A stretch of 64,000 nucleotides of DNA from Lentihominibacter butyricus (GCF_025567305.1 NZ_JAOQJP010000010.1:62001-126000); one strand, 5' to 3'; numbered from the stretch's first letter, positions 8,280-16,983 are shown. Translations and numbers: made by a program. Notes: a model not told the origin generated them from the sequence alone.

Positions 8280-9752
8280 ATGTTAATGACAGGAGAACAG
8301 TATATTGAAAGCTTGAGAAAAATGAAGACGAGAGTCTACATGTTTGGAGAAGAGGTAAAAGATTGGGTGGATCATCCTATCATCAGACCTTCAATCAACT
8401 GCGTGGCAGTAACTTATGATCTGGCACAGGATCCTGAGTATGCTGACCTGATGACTGCCAAGTCAAGCCTTACAGGCGAAACTATCAACAGATTCGCACA
8501 CCTGCACCAGAGCACAGAAGACTTAAAGAAAAAGGTTAAGATGCAGAGACTTTGCGGACAGAAAACAGCTTCATGCTTCCAGAGATGCGTAGGTATGGAT
8601 GCTTTTAATGCTGTCTTCTCCACAACATATGAGACAGATAAAAAATATGGTACTAACTACCATGAAAACTTCAAGAAGTTCCTCGAAATGGTTCAGAAGA
8701 ACGACTACGTTGTAGACGGCGCAATGACTGACCCTAAGGGTGACAGAGGACTCGCTCCAAGTGCACAGAAAGATCCGGACTTATTCGTACATATCGTTGA
8801 AAGAAGAGAAGACGGTATCGTAGTAAGAGGTGCTAAGGCTCACCAGACTGGTACTATCAACTCACACTGGCACATCGTAATGCCTACACAGGCAATGAAG
8901 GAAGCTGACAAAGACTTCGCAGTATCATTTGCATGTCCTACAGACGCTGAAGGAATGTACATGATCTACGGAAGACAGTCATGCGACACTAGAAAATTAG
9001 AAGAAGGCGCTGATGTGGATCTCGGAAACAAGCAGTTCGGAGGACAGGAAGCATTAGTAGTATTTGATAACGTATTCATCCCTAACGAATATATCTTCCT
9101 CGCTGGAGAATATGATTTCGCAGGAATGATGGTAGAAAGATTCGCAGGATATCACAGACAGTCATACGGCGGATGCAAAGTAGGTGTTGGTGACGTTCTT
9201 ATCGGAGCTGCTGCTCTGGCTGCTGAATACAATGGCGCTCAGAAAGCATCACACATCAAGGATAAGCTCATCGAAATGATCCACCTGAACGAAACTCTGT
9301 ACTGCTGCGGTATCGCTTGCTCATCAGAAGGTCACCCTACACTCGCAGGAAACTACGAGATCGACTTACTGTTAGCAAACGTTTGTAAGCAGAACGTAAC
9401 TAGATTCCCTTACGACATCACAAGATTAGCTGAAGATATCGCAGGCGGACTCATGGTTACAATGCCTTCAGAAAAAGACTTCAAGTCAGATGTAAAGGTT
9501 GGAAGCAACGGAGAGACTATTGGCGAGATCTGCAACAAGTTCTTCGCAGCAGCTCCTTCATGCACAACAGAAGAGAGAATGAGAATATTAAGATTCATCG
9601 AAAACATCTGCTTAGGATCTTCAGCTGTAGGATACAGAACAGAATCACTGCACGGCGCTGGTTCCCCACAGGCTCAGAGAATCATGATCGCAAGACAGGG
9701 AAATCTCGAAGGCAAGAAAGAATTAGCTAAGGCTATCGCAGGAATTAAATAG
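8280..9752 (+). CDS. abfD: 4-Hydroxybutyryl-CoA dehydratase / vinylacetyl-CoA isomerase
   Basis: AbfD dehydrates 4-hydroxybutyryl-CoA to crotonyl-CoA by a ketyl-radical mechanism using FAD and a 4Fe-4S cluster. The 490-residue length equals that of the Clostridium aminobutyricum enzyme. The cluster ligands fall at exactly the known numbers: Cys99 and Cys103 (SCFQRC), His292 and Cys299 (HRQSYGGC). The start is the ATG at 8280 with aaaggag ahead. A longer in-frame upstream extension is noncoding leader. Codon choice (atc, aga, gct, gta) differs from the ata-rich core genes, as expected for an abundant fermentation enzyme. It is followed by a terminator, then abfT and 4hbD. Confidence 0.97.
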   Translation: MLMTGEQYIESLRKMKTRVYMFGEEVKDWVDHPIIRPSINCVAVTYDLAQDPEYADLMTAKSSLTGETINRFAHLHQSTEDLKKKVKMQRLCGQKTASCFQRCVGMDAFNAVFSTTYETDKKYGTNYHENFKKFLEMVQKNDYVVDGAMTDPKGDRGLAPSAQKDPDLFVHIVERREDGIVVRGAKAHQTGTINSHWHIVMPTQAMKEADKDFAVSFACPTDAEGMYMIYGRQSCDTRKLEEGADVDLGNKQFGGQEALVVFDNVFIPNEYIFLAGEYDFAGMMVERFAGYHRQSYGGCKVGVGDVLIGAAALAAEYNGAQKASHIKDKLIEMIHLNETLYCCGIACSSEGHPTLAGNYEIDLLLANVCKQNVTRFPYDITRLAEDIAGGLMVTMPSEKDFKSDVKVGSNGETIGEICNKFFAAAPSCTTEERMRILRFIENICLGSSAVGYRTESLHGAGSPQAQRIMIARQGNLEGKKELAKAIAGIK

Positions 9753-9794
9753 TTAAGTCTTGGATTTAACAGTTAATCTGTATTAGAAAAATTT

Positions 9795-9829
9795 GAGGCC
9801 GCTTTGTAGCCCAAAGCGGCCTCTTTTTT
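9795..9829 (+). terminator. Strong intrinsic terminator after abfD
   Basis: A perfect 12-bp stem (9795-9806 with 9812-9823) is followed by a run of T. It separates abfD from the next three genes, so those need readthrough or their own promoter. Confidence 0.85.
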
Positions 9830-9860
9830 CAAATTACTTAAGACATTCGGATCGGTAATA

Positions 9861-10160
9861 ATGATAAAAAAGATAAAATGCGGCGTGAGATTCTGCGGTG
9901 GATGCAACCCCAGATTCGATCGCGGCAAAGCTTTGAAAGAAATAGAGCAGGATGTAAAAAACATGGATTTTACCCATGCAATCGAAGGTGAACTGTACGA
10001 TGTGCTGCTGGTCATAGGCGGATGCGCCAACTGCTGTGCGGCATACGGCCACTTTGATGTTAAGGGTGAAGTATATAAGATCTGGGATTACGATCAGGTC
10101 GAAACTGTAAAAAAAGAACTTATGGAAGAAGTAAGTAAAGGAACGGAGGAGTTTAAGTAA
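9861..10160 (+). CDS. Small CGGC-motif protein of unknown function in the 4-hydroxybutyrate cluster
   Basis: This 99-residue protein has two conserved-looking cysteine motifs: FCGGCNPRFDR near the N-terminus and GGCANCC near residue 55. Both are embedded in an otherwise soluble alpha/beta sequence. It is translated just ahead of abfT (one base between them) and is very probably in the same operon. I do not recognise a characterised family. The spacing of the cysteines would suit metal or Fe-S binding, or a redox role, but no cofactor can be assigned from the sequence. The ribosome-binding site is weak (cggatcgg). Confidence 0.7.
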   Translation: MIKKIKCGVRFCGGCNPRFDRGKALKEIEQDVKNMDFTHAIEGELYDVLLVIGGCANCCAAYGHFDVKGEVYKIWDYDQVETVKKELMEEVSKGTEEFK

Positions 10161-10161
10161 A

Positions 10162-11478
10162 ATGGACTGGAAAAAAACTTACGAAAGCAGAAAAATGTCT
10201 GCTGATGAAGCCGTAAAGCTTATCAAATCAGGCGACAATGTAGTATTTGCACACGCTGTTGCAGAGCCTGTAGCTCTCGTTGATGCTATGGTTGCCAATA
10301 AAAATTTATACAAGGATATCACAGTATCTCACATGGTAACGCTCGGCAAGGGCGAATACGCAAAGAAAGAGAACAGTGACGTATTCAGATATGAAGGATG
10401 GTTCACTTCACCTTCAGTAAGAAATTCTATTTCAGAAGGACACGGAGATTTCATCCCTGTATTTTTCCATGAGATCCCAAGTCTTATCAGAAGAGACATC
10501 TTACATGTAGACGTTGCAATGGTTACAGTAACACCGCCGGATGAACACGGCTACTGCAATGTCGGCGTATCCTCCGACTACACTATGCAGGCTGTAAAAT
10601 CTGCAAGAGTAGTGCTGGCTGAAGTAAACGATCAGGTTCCTACTGTATTCGGAAACACTTACATCCATGTAGATGAAATAGATGCTTTTGTTGAATACAA
10701 TCGTCCGCTTCCTGAGAGCAAGCCTGCAAAGATCGGACCTGTTGAAGAAGCTATCGGTAAAAACTGCGCTTCACTGATCAACGACGGAGATACTCTGCAG
10801 CTCGGTATCGGAGCTATTCCTGATGCTGTACTGGCTCAGCTGGGAGAGAAGAAGCACCTTGGTATCCACTCGGAAATGATCGCAGACGGAGTTGTTGACC
10901 TCTTCGAAAAGGGCGCTATCGACTGCTCACAGAAGGGTATCGACGAAGGAAAGATGGTCGTTACATTCCTTATGGGAACTAAGAAGCTGTACGACTGGTG
11001 CGACAAGAACCCTATGGTAGAGCTCAGAGAAGTAGACTATGTAAACCACCCTATGACAGTATGCAACTTAAAGAACCTCGTATGCATCAACGCATGCGTA
11101 CAGATCGACTTCATGGGACAGATAGTATCAGAGTGTATCGGTACTAAGCAGATCTCAGGCGTAGGCGGTCAGGTAGACTTCATCAGAGGCGCATCGATGG
11201 CAAAAGACGGAAATGCAAGAGCTATCATAGCAATGCCTTCCGTAACAGTTAAGAAAGACGGCTCAAAGATATCCAAGATCGTTCCGTTCATCGATCATGG
11301 TGCTGCAGTTACTACATCAAGATGCGACGCTGACTATGTAGTTACTGAATACGGTATCGCTAAGCTCAAGGGTACAAACCTTAAGGACAGAGCAAGACAG
11401 CTGATCAACATAGCTCACCCTGACTTCAGAGAAGAGCTGAAAGAGCAGTTCAAGGAAAGATTCAACGCAGAATTCTAG
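10162..11478 (+). CDS. abfT: 4-Hydroxybutyrate CoA-transferase
   Basis: AbfT moves CoA from acetyl-CoA or butyryl-CoA to 4-hydroxybutyrate, feeding the dehydratase AbfD. The 438-residue length matches the characterised enzyme. The catalytic glutamate is Glu238 in the motif HSEMI, the same number as in the C. aminobutyricum protein. The glycine-rich LGIGAIPDAV and GVGGQVDFIRGA segments of the acetyl-CoA hydrolase/transferase family are present. A Shine-Dalgarno site (cggaggag) sits at the end of the preceding small gene. It belongs to the route that ferments 4-aminobutyrate or succinate to butyrate and acetate. Confidence 0.96.
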   Translation: MDWKKTYESRKMSADEAVKLIKSGDNVVFAHAVAEPVALVDAMVANKNLYKDITVSHMVTLGKGEYAKKENSDVFRYEGWFTSPSVRNSISEGHGDFIPVFFHEIPSLIRRDILHVDVAMVTVTPPDEHGYCNVGVSSDYTMQAVKSARVVLAEVNDQVPTVFGNTYIHVDEIDAFVEYNRPLPESKPAKIGPVEEAIGKNCASLINDGDTLQLGIGAIPDAVLAQLGEKKHLGIHSEMIADGVVDLFEKGAIDCSQKGIDEGKMVVTFLMGTKKLYDWCDKNPMVELREVDYVNHPMTVCNLKNLVCINACVQIDFMGQIVSECIGTKQISGVGGQVDFIRGASMAKDGNARAIIAMPSVTVKKDGSKISKIVPFIDHGAAVTTSRCDADYVVTEYGIAKLKGTNLKDRARQLINIAHPDFREELKEQFKERFNAEF

Positions 11479-11526
11479 TTCGTGCGCTGACGGATATCTG
11501 TTAAAATAAATCGAACTATCTGAGAA

Positions 11527-11557
11527 GAGTCTGTCCGCGCTGACGGCGGGCAGGCTC
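11527..11557 (+). terminator. Stable hairpin between abfT and 4hbD, without a T tract
   Basis: A 12-bp stem containing two G-U pairs (11527-11538 with 11546-11557) lies in the 136-base gap. No run of T follows. It may be an RNA stability element or processing site rather than a terminator. Confidence 0.4.
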
Positions 11558-11614
11558 AGGCTCATTAAGGTTAATCATTAAGTTATAGTCGAGTTTAAGA
11601 AAAGAGGTAAAATT

Positions 11615-12739
11615 ATGCAAGCATTAAGAGTAGTTCCTACAATCCATTACTTTGACACATTCAAAGATTTCAATGAAGAATTCAAACTGGGAAAAGGCGA
11701 TATTCTCGTAACTAATCAGTGGATGTATGATCCGTATGTAAAACCGCTTGGTATCGATATGCCTGTTATCTACCAGGAAAAATACGGCGCTGGCGAGCCA
11801 ACAGATGAAATGATGGACGCTATGAAGGCTGAAATGGATAAGTATGAATATGACAGAATCATCGCTTTCGGCGGCGGTACTATCGTTGACTGCTGTAAAG
11901 TATTAGCATGTGACATCCCTGACAAAGTAGCTGATCTCTACACAGGAAAAGTAGCTCCTAAGAGAGTAAAGAAGCTTGTTGTTGTACCTACTACATGCGG
12001 TACAGGTTCAGAAGTAACTAACGTTGCTGTAGCATCTATCCCGTCACTCAACCTCAAGAAGGGTATCGCTGACGAAGAAACTTATGCTGACATCGCTGTA
12101 CTTATTCCTGAATCACTTCAGGGTCTGCCTGATAAAGTATTCGCTACTTCATCAGTAGACGCTCTTATCCACGCAGTAGAATCATTCCTTTCACCTAAAG
12201 CATCACCTTTCACAGAAATGTACTCAGTGAAGGCTATCGAAATGATCATGAACGGATACAAAGAGATCATCGCAGCAGGTGGAAATACAGCTGAAAACAG
12301 AAAGCCTCATCTTAAAGACTTCTGCCTGGCAGCTAACTATGCCGGAATCGCATTCGGTAATGCAGGCTGCGGTGCAGTTCACGCTTTATCATATGCTCAC
12401 GGCGGAGCATTCCACATCGCTCACGGTGAAGCTAACTTCATCTGCTTCACAGAAGTATTCAAGATGTACATGAGAAAGCAGCCTAAGGGCAAGATCGAGC
12501 TCGCTAACAAGCTGTTTGCTGACGTATTAGGATGCGATCCTGCAGATGTATATCCTGCACTGGATGAATTCTTAGGAAAGATCCTCGAGAAGAAGCCGCT
12601 CCACGAATACGGCATGACAAAGGATCAGGTTGCTGAATTTGCTAAGTCAACTGTTGACAACCAGCAGAGACTGCTCGCAAACAACTATGTTCCACTTACA
12701 GAAGAAGAGATCGCAGAGATCTTCGAAAACCTGTATTAA
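11615..12739 (+). CDS. 4hbD: 4-Hydroxybutyrate dehydrogenase (iron-type alcohol dehydrogenase)
   Basis: This enzyme interconverts succinate semialdehyde and 4-hydroxybutyrate with NAD. The 374-residue product belongs to the iron-dependent alcohol dehydrogenase family. It has the nucleotide-binding FGGGTIVDCCKV segment and TTCGTGSEVT. The metal-binding stretch is DALIHAVESFLS plus AHGGAFHIAHG. Its N-terminus (MQALRVVPTIHYFDTF) is characteristic of the 4-hydroxybutyrate subgroup. The start has aaagaggt ahead. Together with abfD and abfT it completes the reductive branch from succinate semialdehyde to crotonyl-CoA. The supplier of the semialdehyde is not in this window. Confidence 0.93.
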   Translation: MQALRVVPTIHYFDTFKDFNEEFKLGKGDILVTNQWMYDPYVKPLGIDMPVIYQEKYGAGEPTDEMMDAMKAEMDKYEYDRIIAFGGGTIVDCCKVLACDIPDKVADLYTGKVAPKRVKKLVVVPTTCGTGSEVTNVAVASIPSLNLKKGIADEETYADIAVLIPESLQGLPDKVFATSSVDALIHAVESFLSPKASPFTEMYSVKAIEMIMNGYKEIIAAGGNTAENRKPHLKDFCLAANYAGIAFGNAGCGAVHALSYAHGGAFHIAHGEANFICFTEVFKMYMRKQPKGKIELANKLFADVLGCDPADVYPALDEFLGKILEKKPLHEYGMTKDQVAEFAKSTVDNQQRLLANNYVPLTEEEIAEIFENLY

Positions 12740-12755
12740 TAAGAACAGACTTTTG

Positions 12756-12788
12756 CCGGCCTGCAGAATACCGCAGGCCGGTATTTTT
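12756..12788 (+). terminator. Intrinsic terminator after 4hbD
   Basis: A 9-bp GC-rich perfect stem (12756-12764 with 12773-12781) is followed by ATTTTT. It closes the 4-hydroxybutyrate cluster. Confidence 0.85.
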
Positions 12789-12997
12789 GTGCAAAGAAAA
12801 GCCTCTCCTCCGGTCAGGCGCCGGGAACACTGTCGAAGCCTGCAGCATTTTTACCAGACTTTACAGTGATCTGCACGCCGGCAAAGGCAGCTCTACAGAC
12901 TGTAAAAGTTTGCCATGCTCGTAGCATTGCCTTTTCGTCATGTTTGTGGTAGTATATAGTGATGATTTCATTGAATTTATAAAAAGAGAGGTATGAA

Positions 12998-14134
12998 ATG
13001 CAGCAGAATATGATAGATCAGAATATAATAATAACAGAGCCCAGCAGAAACCTCAGAGCACTGGGACGCAATGCACTTACAGGCAAATGGAAGATAGCGA
13101 TAATGGCATCGGCAGTATGTACGCTGTGCCTTTCGGTACCGCCTGCTATACTTGATGAACTGTTCGGAGTGAACGTCGCTGAGCTTTACTACAATACATT
13201 TACCGGCGGATACTACAACTACAATTCGATGTACGACAGCATGCCTGACTATTCATCGCTGAGCAGTATCTATCTGCTTCTCGTGACCGGATCATTCACT
13301 CTGGGACTTACGATATTTTTCCTGGCTCTGTTCAGAAAACACGAGGTAGGCGTCAGCGATGTGTTTCTCGGATTTGAGCGTTTCGGAAAGGCTCTCGGTC
13401 TTTTCCTTTTCCAGAGTCTGTTCATCGCATTATGGACTATGCTGTTCATAGTGCCGGGAATAATCGCAGCTATAAGATACAGCCAGGCTTTCTATGTGCT
13501 TGTCGATGACCCTGAAAAGAGCATCCGGGAGTGCATGAACGAAAGCAAGCGAATGATGCGCGGAAACAAAGCAAAGAGCTTCTGTCTGTCGCTGTCGTTC
13601 ATAGGATGGATCATTCTTTCGGGCATACCGTCATGGATCCTGGAATCGGTAGCAGGTATAATCGGTCTTCCTGTATTTGCCCAGACGATCGTATCAATAG
13701 TGGGTTCGCTGTTCATGGTTCCTGTGATCGTATATATGAACTCGACATTTGCAGGATTTTACGAGATACTTGCAGGTCATCTGATAAAAGAAACGGAGCC
13801 GGCTCCTATAGAACCTGAGGCAGTACATTTTGCAGCAGAAGAACACCATTACGACGATGTGGCAGCGGAAAAAACGGTTTATGGTCAGGGAACTGATGTA
13901 GCAGCTCAGCAGTTACAGGCAGCTCCTTACGATCAGACACAGCAGCCTCAGATGCAGGATCAGCCGCATCCGGCAGCTTCTGGAGCAGCTGGATATAATG
14001 AAGTGCAGAGCGGAGGAAACAGCGGCCACAAAGTGGATGTTTCATCGATCTTCTCGGAAAACGGAAATAAGGATCCGCAGGGGGCGCCAGGCGCACCGGC
14101 TGATGAAGATCACGGCGGCAGCGATATCAGGTAA
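12998..14134 (+). CDS. DUF975-type integral membrane protein with a Gln/Pro-rich tail
   Basis: The 378-residue protein has a DUF975-like membrane region up to about residue 265 with about five hydrophobic segments. These include the typical FIVPGIIAAIRYSQAFYVL stretch and a DDPEKSIREC helix. A hydrophilic tail of about 110 residues follows, rich in Gln, Pro, Ala and Glu. DUF975 proteins have no established biochemical function. Aagagaggt precedes the ATG. It converges on a second membrane protein gene that also carries a low-complexity acidic tail. The two may act together at the membrane, but nothing in the sequence proves it. Confidence 0.8.
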   Translation: MQQNMIDQNIIITEPSRNLRALGRNALTGKWKIAIMASAVCTLCLSVPPAILDELFGVNVAELYYNTFTGGYYNYNSMYDSMPDYSSLSSIYLLLVTGSFTLGLTIFFLALFRKHEVGVSDVFLGFERFGKALGLFLFQSLFIALWTMLFIVPGIIAAIRYSQAFYVLVDDPEKSIRECMNESKRMMRGNKAKSFCLSLSFIGWIILSGIPSWILESVAGIIGLPVFAQTIVSIVGSLFMVPVIVYMNSTFAGFYEILAGHLIKETEPAPIEPEAVHFAAEEHHYDDVAAEKTVYGQGTDVAAQQLQAAPYDQTQQPQMQDQPHPAASGAAGYNEVQSGGNSGHKVDVSSIFSENGNKDPQGAPGAPADEDHGGSDIR

Positions 14135-14167
14135 TCTGCTGATATCACAGCATAATAACGCATAATA

Positions 14168-14250
14168 AAAAGACAGCATGAGAGATTTTGTCGTGCTCTC
14201 TGTCAGTACAGGCAGGGGGCACATCTTTTCTATGCTGTCTTTTGTTTTTT
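14168..14250. terminator. Bidirectional terminator region between convergent membrane-protein genes
   Basis: A 12-bp outer stem (14168-14179 with 14232-14243) encloses an inner GAGAG/CTCTC pairing. A/T runs flank both sides, so the structure can stop transcripts from either direction. Confidence 0.55.
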
Positions 14251-14263
14251 ACATTATCTATCG

Positions 14264-14998
14264 CTATTTTTTTATAAATGCATCCTTTAACCAGGAATCC
14301 GAAGCAAGCTCAGGCCTGATATGGTATTCGTGATCGGCAGGCGCTGCGTCCTGCTGAGTGGTTTCCGCTTCAGTCGGGATCGCGTCCTGCTGCGGGGATT
14401 CTTCAGTATGAGCTGTTACTGCGTCCTGCTGAAAAGCTTCGGTCAGTTCTGGTTCTGTATCATGTGTCAGATCCTCGTGATGTGACGGTCCCGCGTGTTC
14501 TTCGAAAGCAGCTACCTGATGAAGCTCGGCTTCCTGCCATATCTGATTTTCATGAGTGTCTGGTCCAGCCTGTCTGGGTATGTCAGGGATGTCTGTCTCC
14601 GGCTGTGCAGGAATCTCGGCTATGCCGGCATCGGGTCGGGCAGCTTCATCTGTATGTACGGCGTCAGCCGGAGCGGTGTAATACGGATTGTTTTCCGGAT
14701 GTTCATCGACGTCTGCAGGCTCGGAGTCTGCAGCTTTGCGCGATGTGCCGCTCAGGAACAGGATGATGAAAGCACATGCGGCAAAGAGTATGCCGAAGCC
14801 GAAATATATCGACGAGGCTGAAACCACATACTGCATTACCTTGTCTGCCGGGACGGCTGACATCCCTGTATAGGTGTTCACGTAGCTGAGCGAATATCTG
14901 ACCATGTAGATACCGTAGATCAGAGATACTGCGGAAAACAGGAAAAGTATCACGGAGATCACGATCCCGGATTTTTTCCGCTTCATTTTGTTGTTCAT
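14264..14998 (-). CDS. Membrane protein with two transmembrane helices and an acidic Gln/Asp-Ala repeat tail
   Basis: The 244-residue product has a basic N-terminus and two hydrophobic segments (about residues 10-32 and 55-82). A long hydrophilic C-terminal region follows, rich in Glu, Asp, Ala, Pro, Gln and His, with several QQDA/QDA units. No known domain is recognisable. The tail probably lies in the cytoplasm, given the Lys/Arg-rich N-terminus and two helices. The repeats are imperfect, so this looks like a rapidly evolving linker rather than an enzyme. A function cannot be assigned. Confidence 0.7.
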   Translation of the reverse strand: MNNKMKRKKSGIVISVILFLFSAVSLIYGIYMVRYSLSYVNTYTGMSAVPADKVMQYVVSASSIYFGFGILFAACAFIILFLSGTSRKAADSEPADVDEHPENNPYYTAPADAVHTDEAARPDAGIAEIPAQPETDIPDIPRQAGPDTHENQIWQEAELHQVAAFEEHAGPSHHEDLTHDTEPELTEAFQQDAVTAHTEESPQQDAIPTEAETTQQDAAPADHEYHIRPELASDSWLKDAFIKK

Positions 14999-15108
14999 AG
15001 GCTGTTCCTCACTTTATAAAAATAAACTTCCGCGTGCCGCAAAGCCTCCGGCATTCACACTCCGTATGCTGTCCCGCATATTATGAATGAGCGGAAAAGG
15101 AGGTTTTT

Positions 15109-16284
15109 ATGGACGGCAGAGTAAGAAATCTGTATCCGGGAGGCAACACTCCCGATGGATTCTATTCCTATTATAACTATATATTACCACAAAGGGAAGC
15201 AGAAAAAATATTTTGCATAAAAGGCGGCCCGGGCACGGGCAAATCAACGCTTATGAAGAATATCGCGCAGCATTTCATAAAGAAGGGAGAAGACGTGGAT
15301 CTCATGTGGTGTTCCTCAGATCCGTCTTCTCTTGACGGCGTACTTATAAGAAACCGCAACATCGCTGTCGTAGACGGCACAGCGCCGCATGTGGTAGATC
15401 CGAAAAACCCGGGAGCGGTCGATGAGATAGTGAACCTGGGCGATCACTGGGACGAAGACGAGCTGAAGAAGTATCGCGGCGAGATCGTGGAGTGCAGCAG
15501 CCATATAAGTGAATTTTTCGGGTATGCATACGGATATCTGAAGTGTGCACAGCAGCAGCAGATATTCATGGGAAATATGCTTGACAGGCTGATACCGCAC
15601 GACAGGATCAGAGAGCTGAAAAACCGGCTGAAGCTTAATCTTGATGCGGTGACAGTGCTCAAGAGGGCCGAAGGAAAGGCAAAGCGCGACGATGCGCTGG
15701 GCAGATACGACTACTGCGGCAGGGTGAAGAGATTTTTCGCGGGAGCGATAACACCTGCAGGGATCAAGAGCAATATCACTTCGGTCGCAAACGGCGCAGG
15801 CAGGGTGATAGTACTGGATGTGCCTGTCGGGTTCCGTACCGGCAGACTGCTGAGGCCTGTAGCAGAACGGCTCGCGGACGCCGGACTGGATGTCGAGGAA
15901 TACTACTGCCCGATGTTTCCGGAGGAGAGACTGGAGCATATCGTGTGTCCGGGCGCTGATATCGCGATCGTTACGAGCAATGATTTCCACACTGTAGGTG
16001 CTGATGATTTTGACGGCAGGGTCAGTGTCATAAAGGCTGCACCTGATAAAGATGCGTGGCATGATGAGATGCCGGAGGATATTTTCCGCGATCTCAGGGA
16101 GTCGTCGAGAGCGCTGATGATAAAGGCTGTGGAAATGCTGAGAAAAGCGAAGGAGCAGCATGACGTACTGGAAGGGTACTATATATCAGGCATGGACTTT
16201 TCGGCAGCTGATGCGATCTGCGAGAAGCTGACAGATAAAATAGAAAATGCAGCGTCGGGCAAGGGTAGTAAAAATACGAACTAG
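15109..16284 (+). CDS. PRK06851-type tandem P-loop ATPase
   Basis: This 391-residue protein resembles the uncharacterised PRK06851 family found in spore-forming Firmicutes. The N-terminal half has a perfect Walker A (GGPGTGKST, about residues 39-47). The C-terminal half repeats the same fold: the order strand, P-loop position, helix, then 'DVEEYYCP' mirrors 'DVDLMWCS' of the first half. In the second copy the P-loop is degraded to VPVGFRTGRLL. The start has aaaggaggt ahead. It is monocistronic by spacing. The biochemical role is unknown; ATP binding by the first half is the only firm inference. Confidence 0.8.
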   Translation: MDGRVRNLYPGGNTPDGFYSYYNYILPQREAEKIFCIKGGPGTGKSTLMKNIAQHFIKKGEDVDLMWCSSDPSSLDGVLIRNRNIAVVDGTAPHVVDPKNPGAVDEIVNLGDHWDEDELKKYRGEIVECSSHISEFFGYAYGYLKCAQQQQIFMGNMLDRLIPHDRIRELKNRLKLNLDAVTVLKRAEGKAKRDDALGRYDYCGRVKRFFAGAITPAGIKSNITSVANGAGRVIVLDVPVGFRTGRLLRPVAERLADAGLDVEEYYCPMFPEERLEHIVCPGADIAIVTSNDFHTVGADDFDGRVSVIKAAPDKDAWHDEMPEDIFRDLRESSRALMIKAVEMLRKAKEQHDVLEGYYISGMDFSAADAICEKLTDKIENAASGKGSKNTN

Positions 16285-16320
16285 GAAAAAAATTGCTTCA
16301 TAAACAGGAATTTTTTTTCT
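16285..16320 (+). terminator. AT-rich terminator candidate after the PRK06851-type gene
   Basis: An A-rich arm at about 16285-16294 can pair with a T-rich arm at about 16309-16319. The stem is almost only A-T, so the call is weak. The AT-rich stretch to 16470 contains nothing else that I can name. Confidence 0.35.
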
Positions 16321-16480
16321 TGATGAACTTTATTTCCGGTGGAAAAATACCAGAATAAAAAATAAAAAACAGGAAGAATAAAAAATATGTATTTTTTTCG
16401 GCAAAGAAAAACGTTGGAATTTCAATGTTCTTGGGATGTTGAATAAAAAAATACAAAAGTTTTTCGCGAATCGTGCCAGA

Positions 16481-16497
16481 TTGGCACGGAACTTGTT
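16481..16497 (+). promoter_or_regulatory. Sigma-54 (-24/-12) promoter candidate
   Basis: TTGGCACG (16481-16488), four bases, then TTGT (16493-16496) places GG and GT exactly ten bases apart, as in sigma-54 promoters. The -12 element has GT instead of GC. A short dyad (GTGCCA-N3-TGGCAC, 16473-16487) overlaps it. An NtrC-type activator with GAFTGA is encoded at 20439-21809. A sigma-A reading with TATATA/TATAGG nearby gives poor spacing. Confidence 0.5.
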
Positions 16498-16529
16498 TTA
16501 TATATAGGCAAATACAGTCAAGCAGCTGA

Positions 16530-16950
16530 ATTAAGATTTCCTGCATCAATCACGCATGTAAATCAAATGCGACTTGAAGCATTCCTGTTAAACGGTGTGA
16601 AGACTGTATTCGTGGGGTTTGATTATGCTGAGTATAGGCCTGTACTGCCGCCTGCACAAGGAGCGTTAGTGATCCGTCTCCAATGAAGGATAACAATGCA
16701 TTCTGGCAAAGGGCAGGCAGGCACTGCAGACTATAAGTATGATCAATAAGAGAGGCCTGCATTACAGATGCAGAGAAGGATACTATGATGTATTACAGAC
16801 AACAGCGACAATCGCCATGGCAATCGGTGAAGTCGTGTTTACACGGATGGCAAAGGCATCGTGGCTGTTGCATCTGCAGAGCCTGCAGGTCAAACCTGAA
16901 AATTAAATCAGAGTCCAATTTCATCCCTTTTAATAAATTCTCGAAACGGT
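16530..16950 (+). ncRNA. Candidate structured non-coding RNA or long leader upstream of the permease gene
   Basis: This stretch has no credible coding frame on either strand. It is bounded by a promoter candidate (16481) and an intrinsic terminator (16951-16983). It contains several local stems: CTGCAT/ATGCAG (16757-16773), CTGCA/TGCAG near 16873-16889, CGTGT/ACACG near 16831-16842, and a possible long-range pairing between GCCTGC near 16650 and GCAGGC near 16710. The centre (about 16612-16720, beginning GTGGGGTTTGATTATGC) looks like a conserved structured core of a large RNA. A member of the raiA-motif class or another large clostridial RNA is possible, but I cannot confirm the family without a covariance search. 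Confidence 0.5.
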
Positions 16951-16983
16951 AAAGTGGCGCTAGCCACTTTATTGTTTTTTTTG
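16951..16983 (+). terminator. Strong intrinsic terminator ending the leader/ncRNA
   Basis: A perfect 8-bp stem AAAGTGGC/GCCACTTT with a GCTA loop (16951-16970) is followed by ATTG and eight T. It stands 57 bases ahead of the permease start. It therefore either ends a free-standing RNA or acts as an attenuator of the permease operon. Confidence 0.85.
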
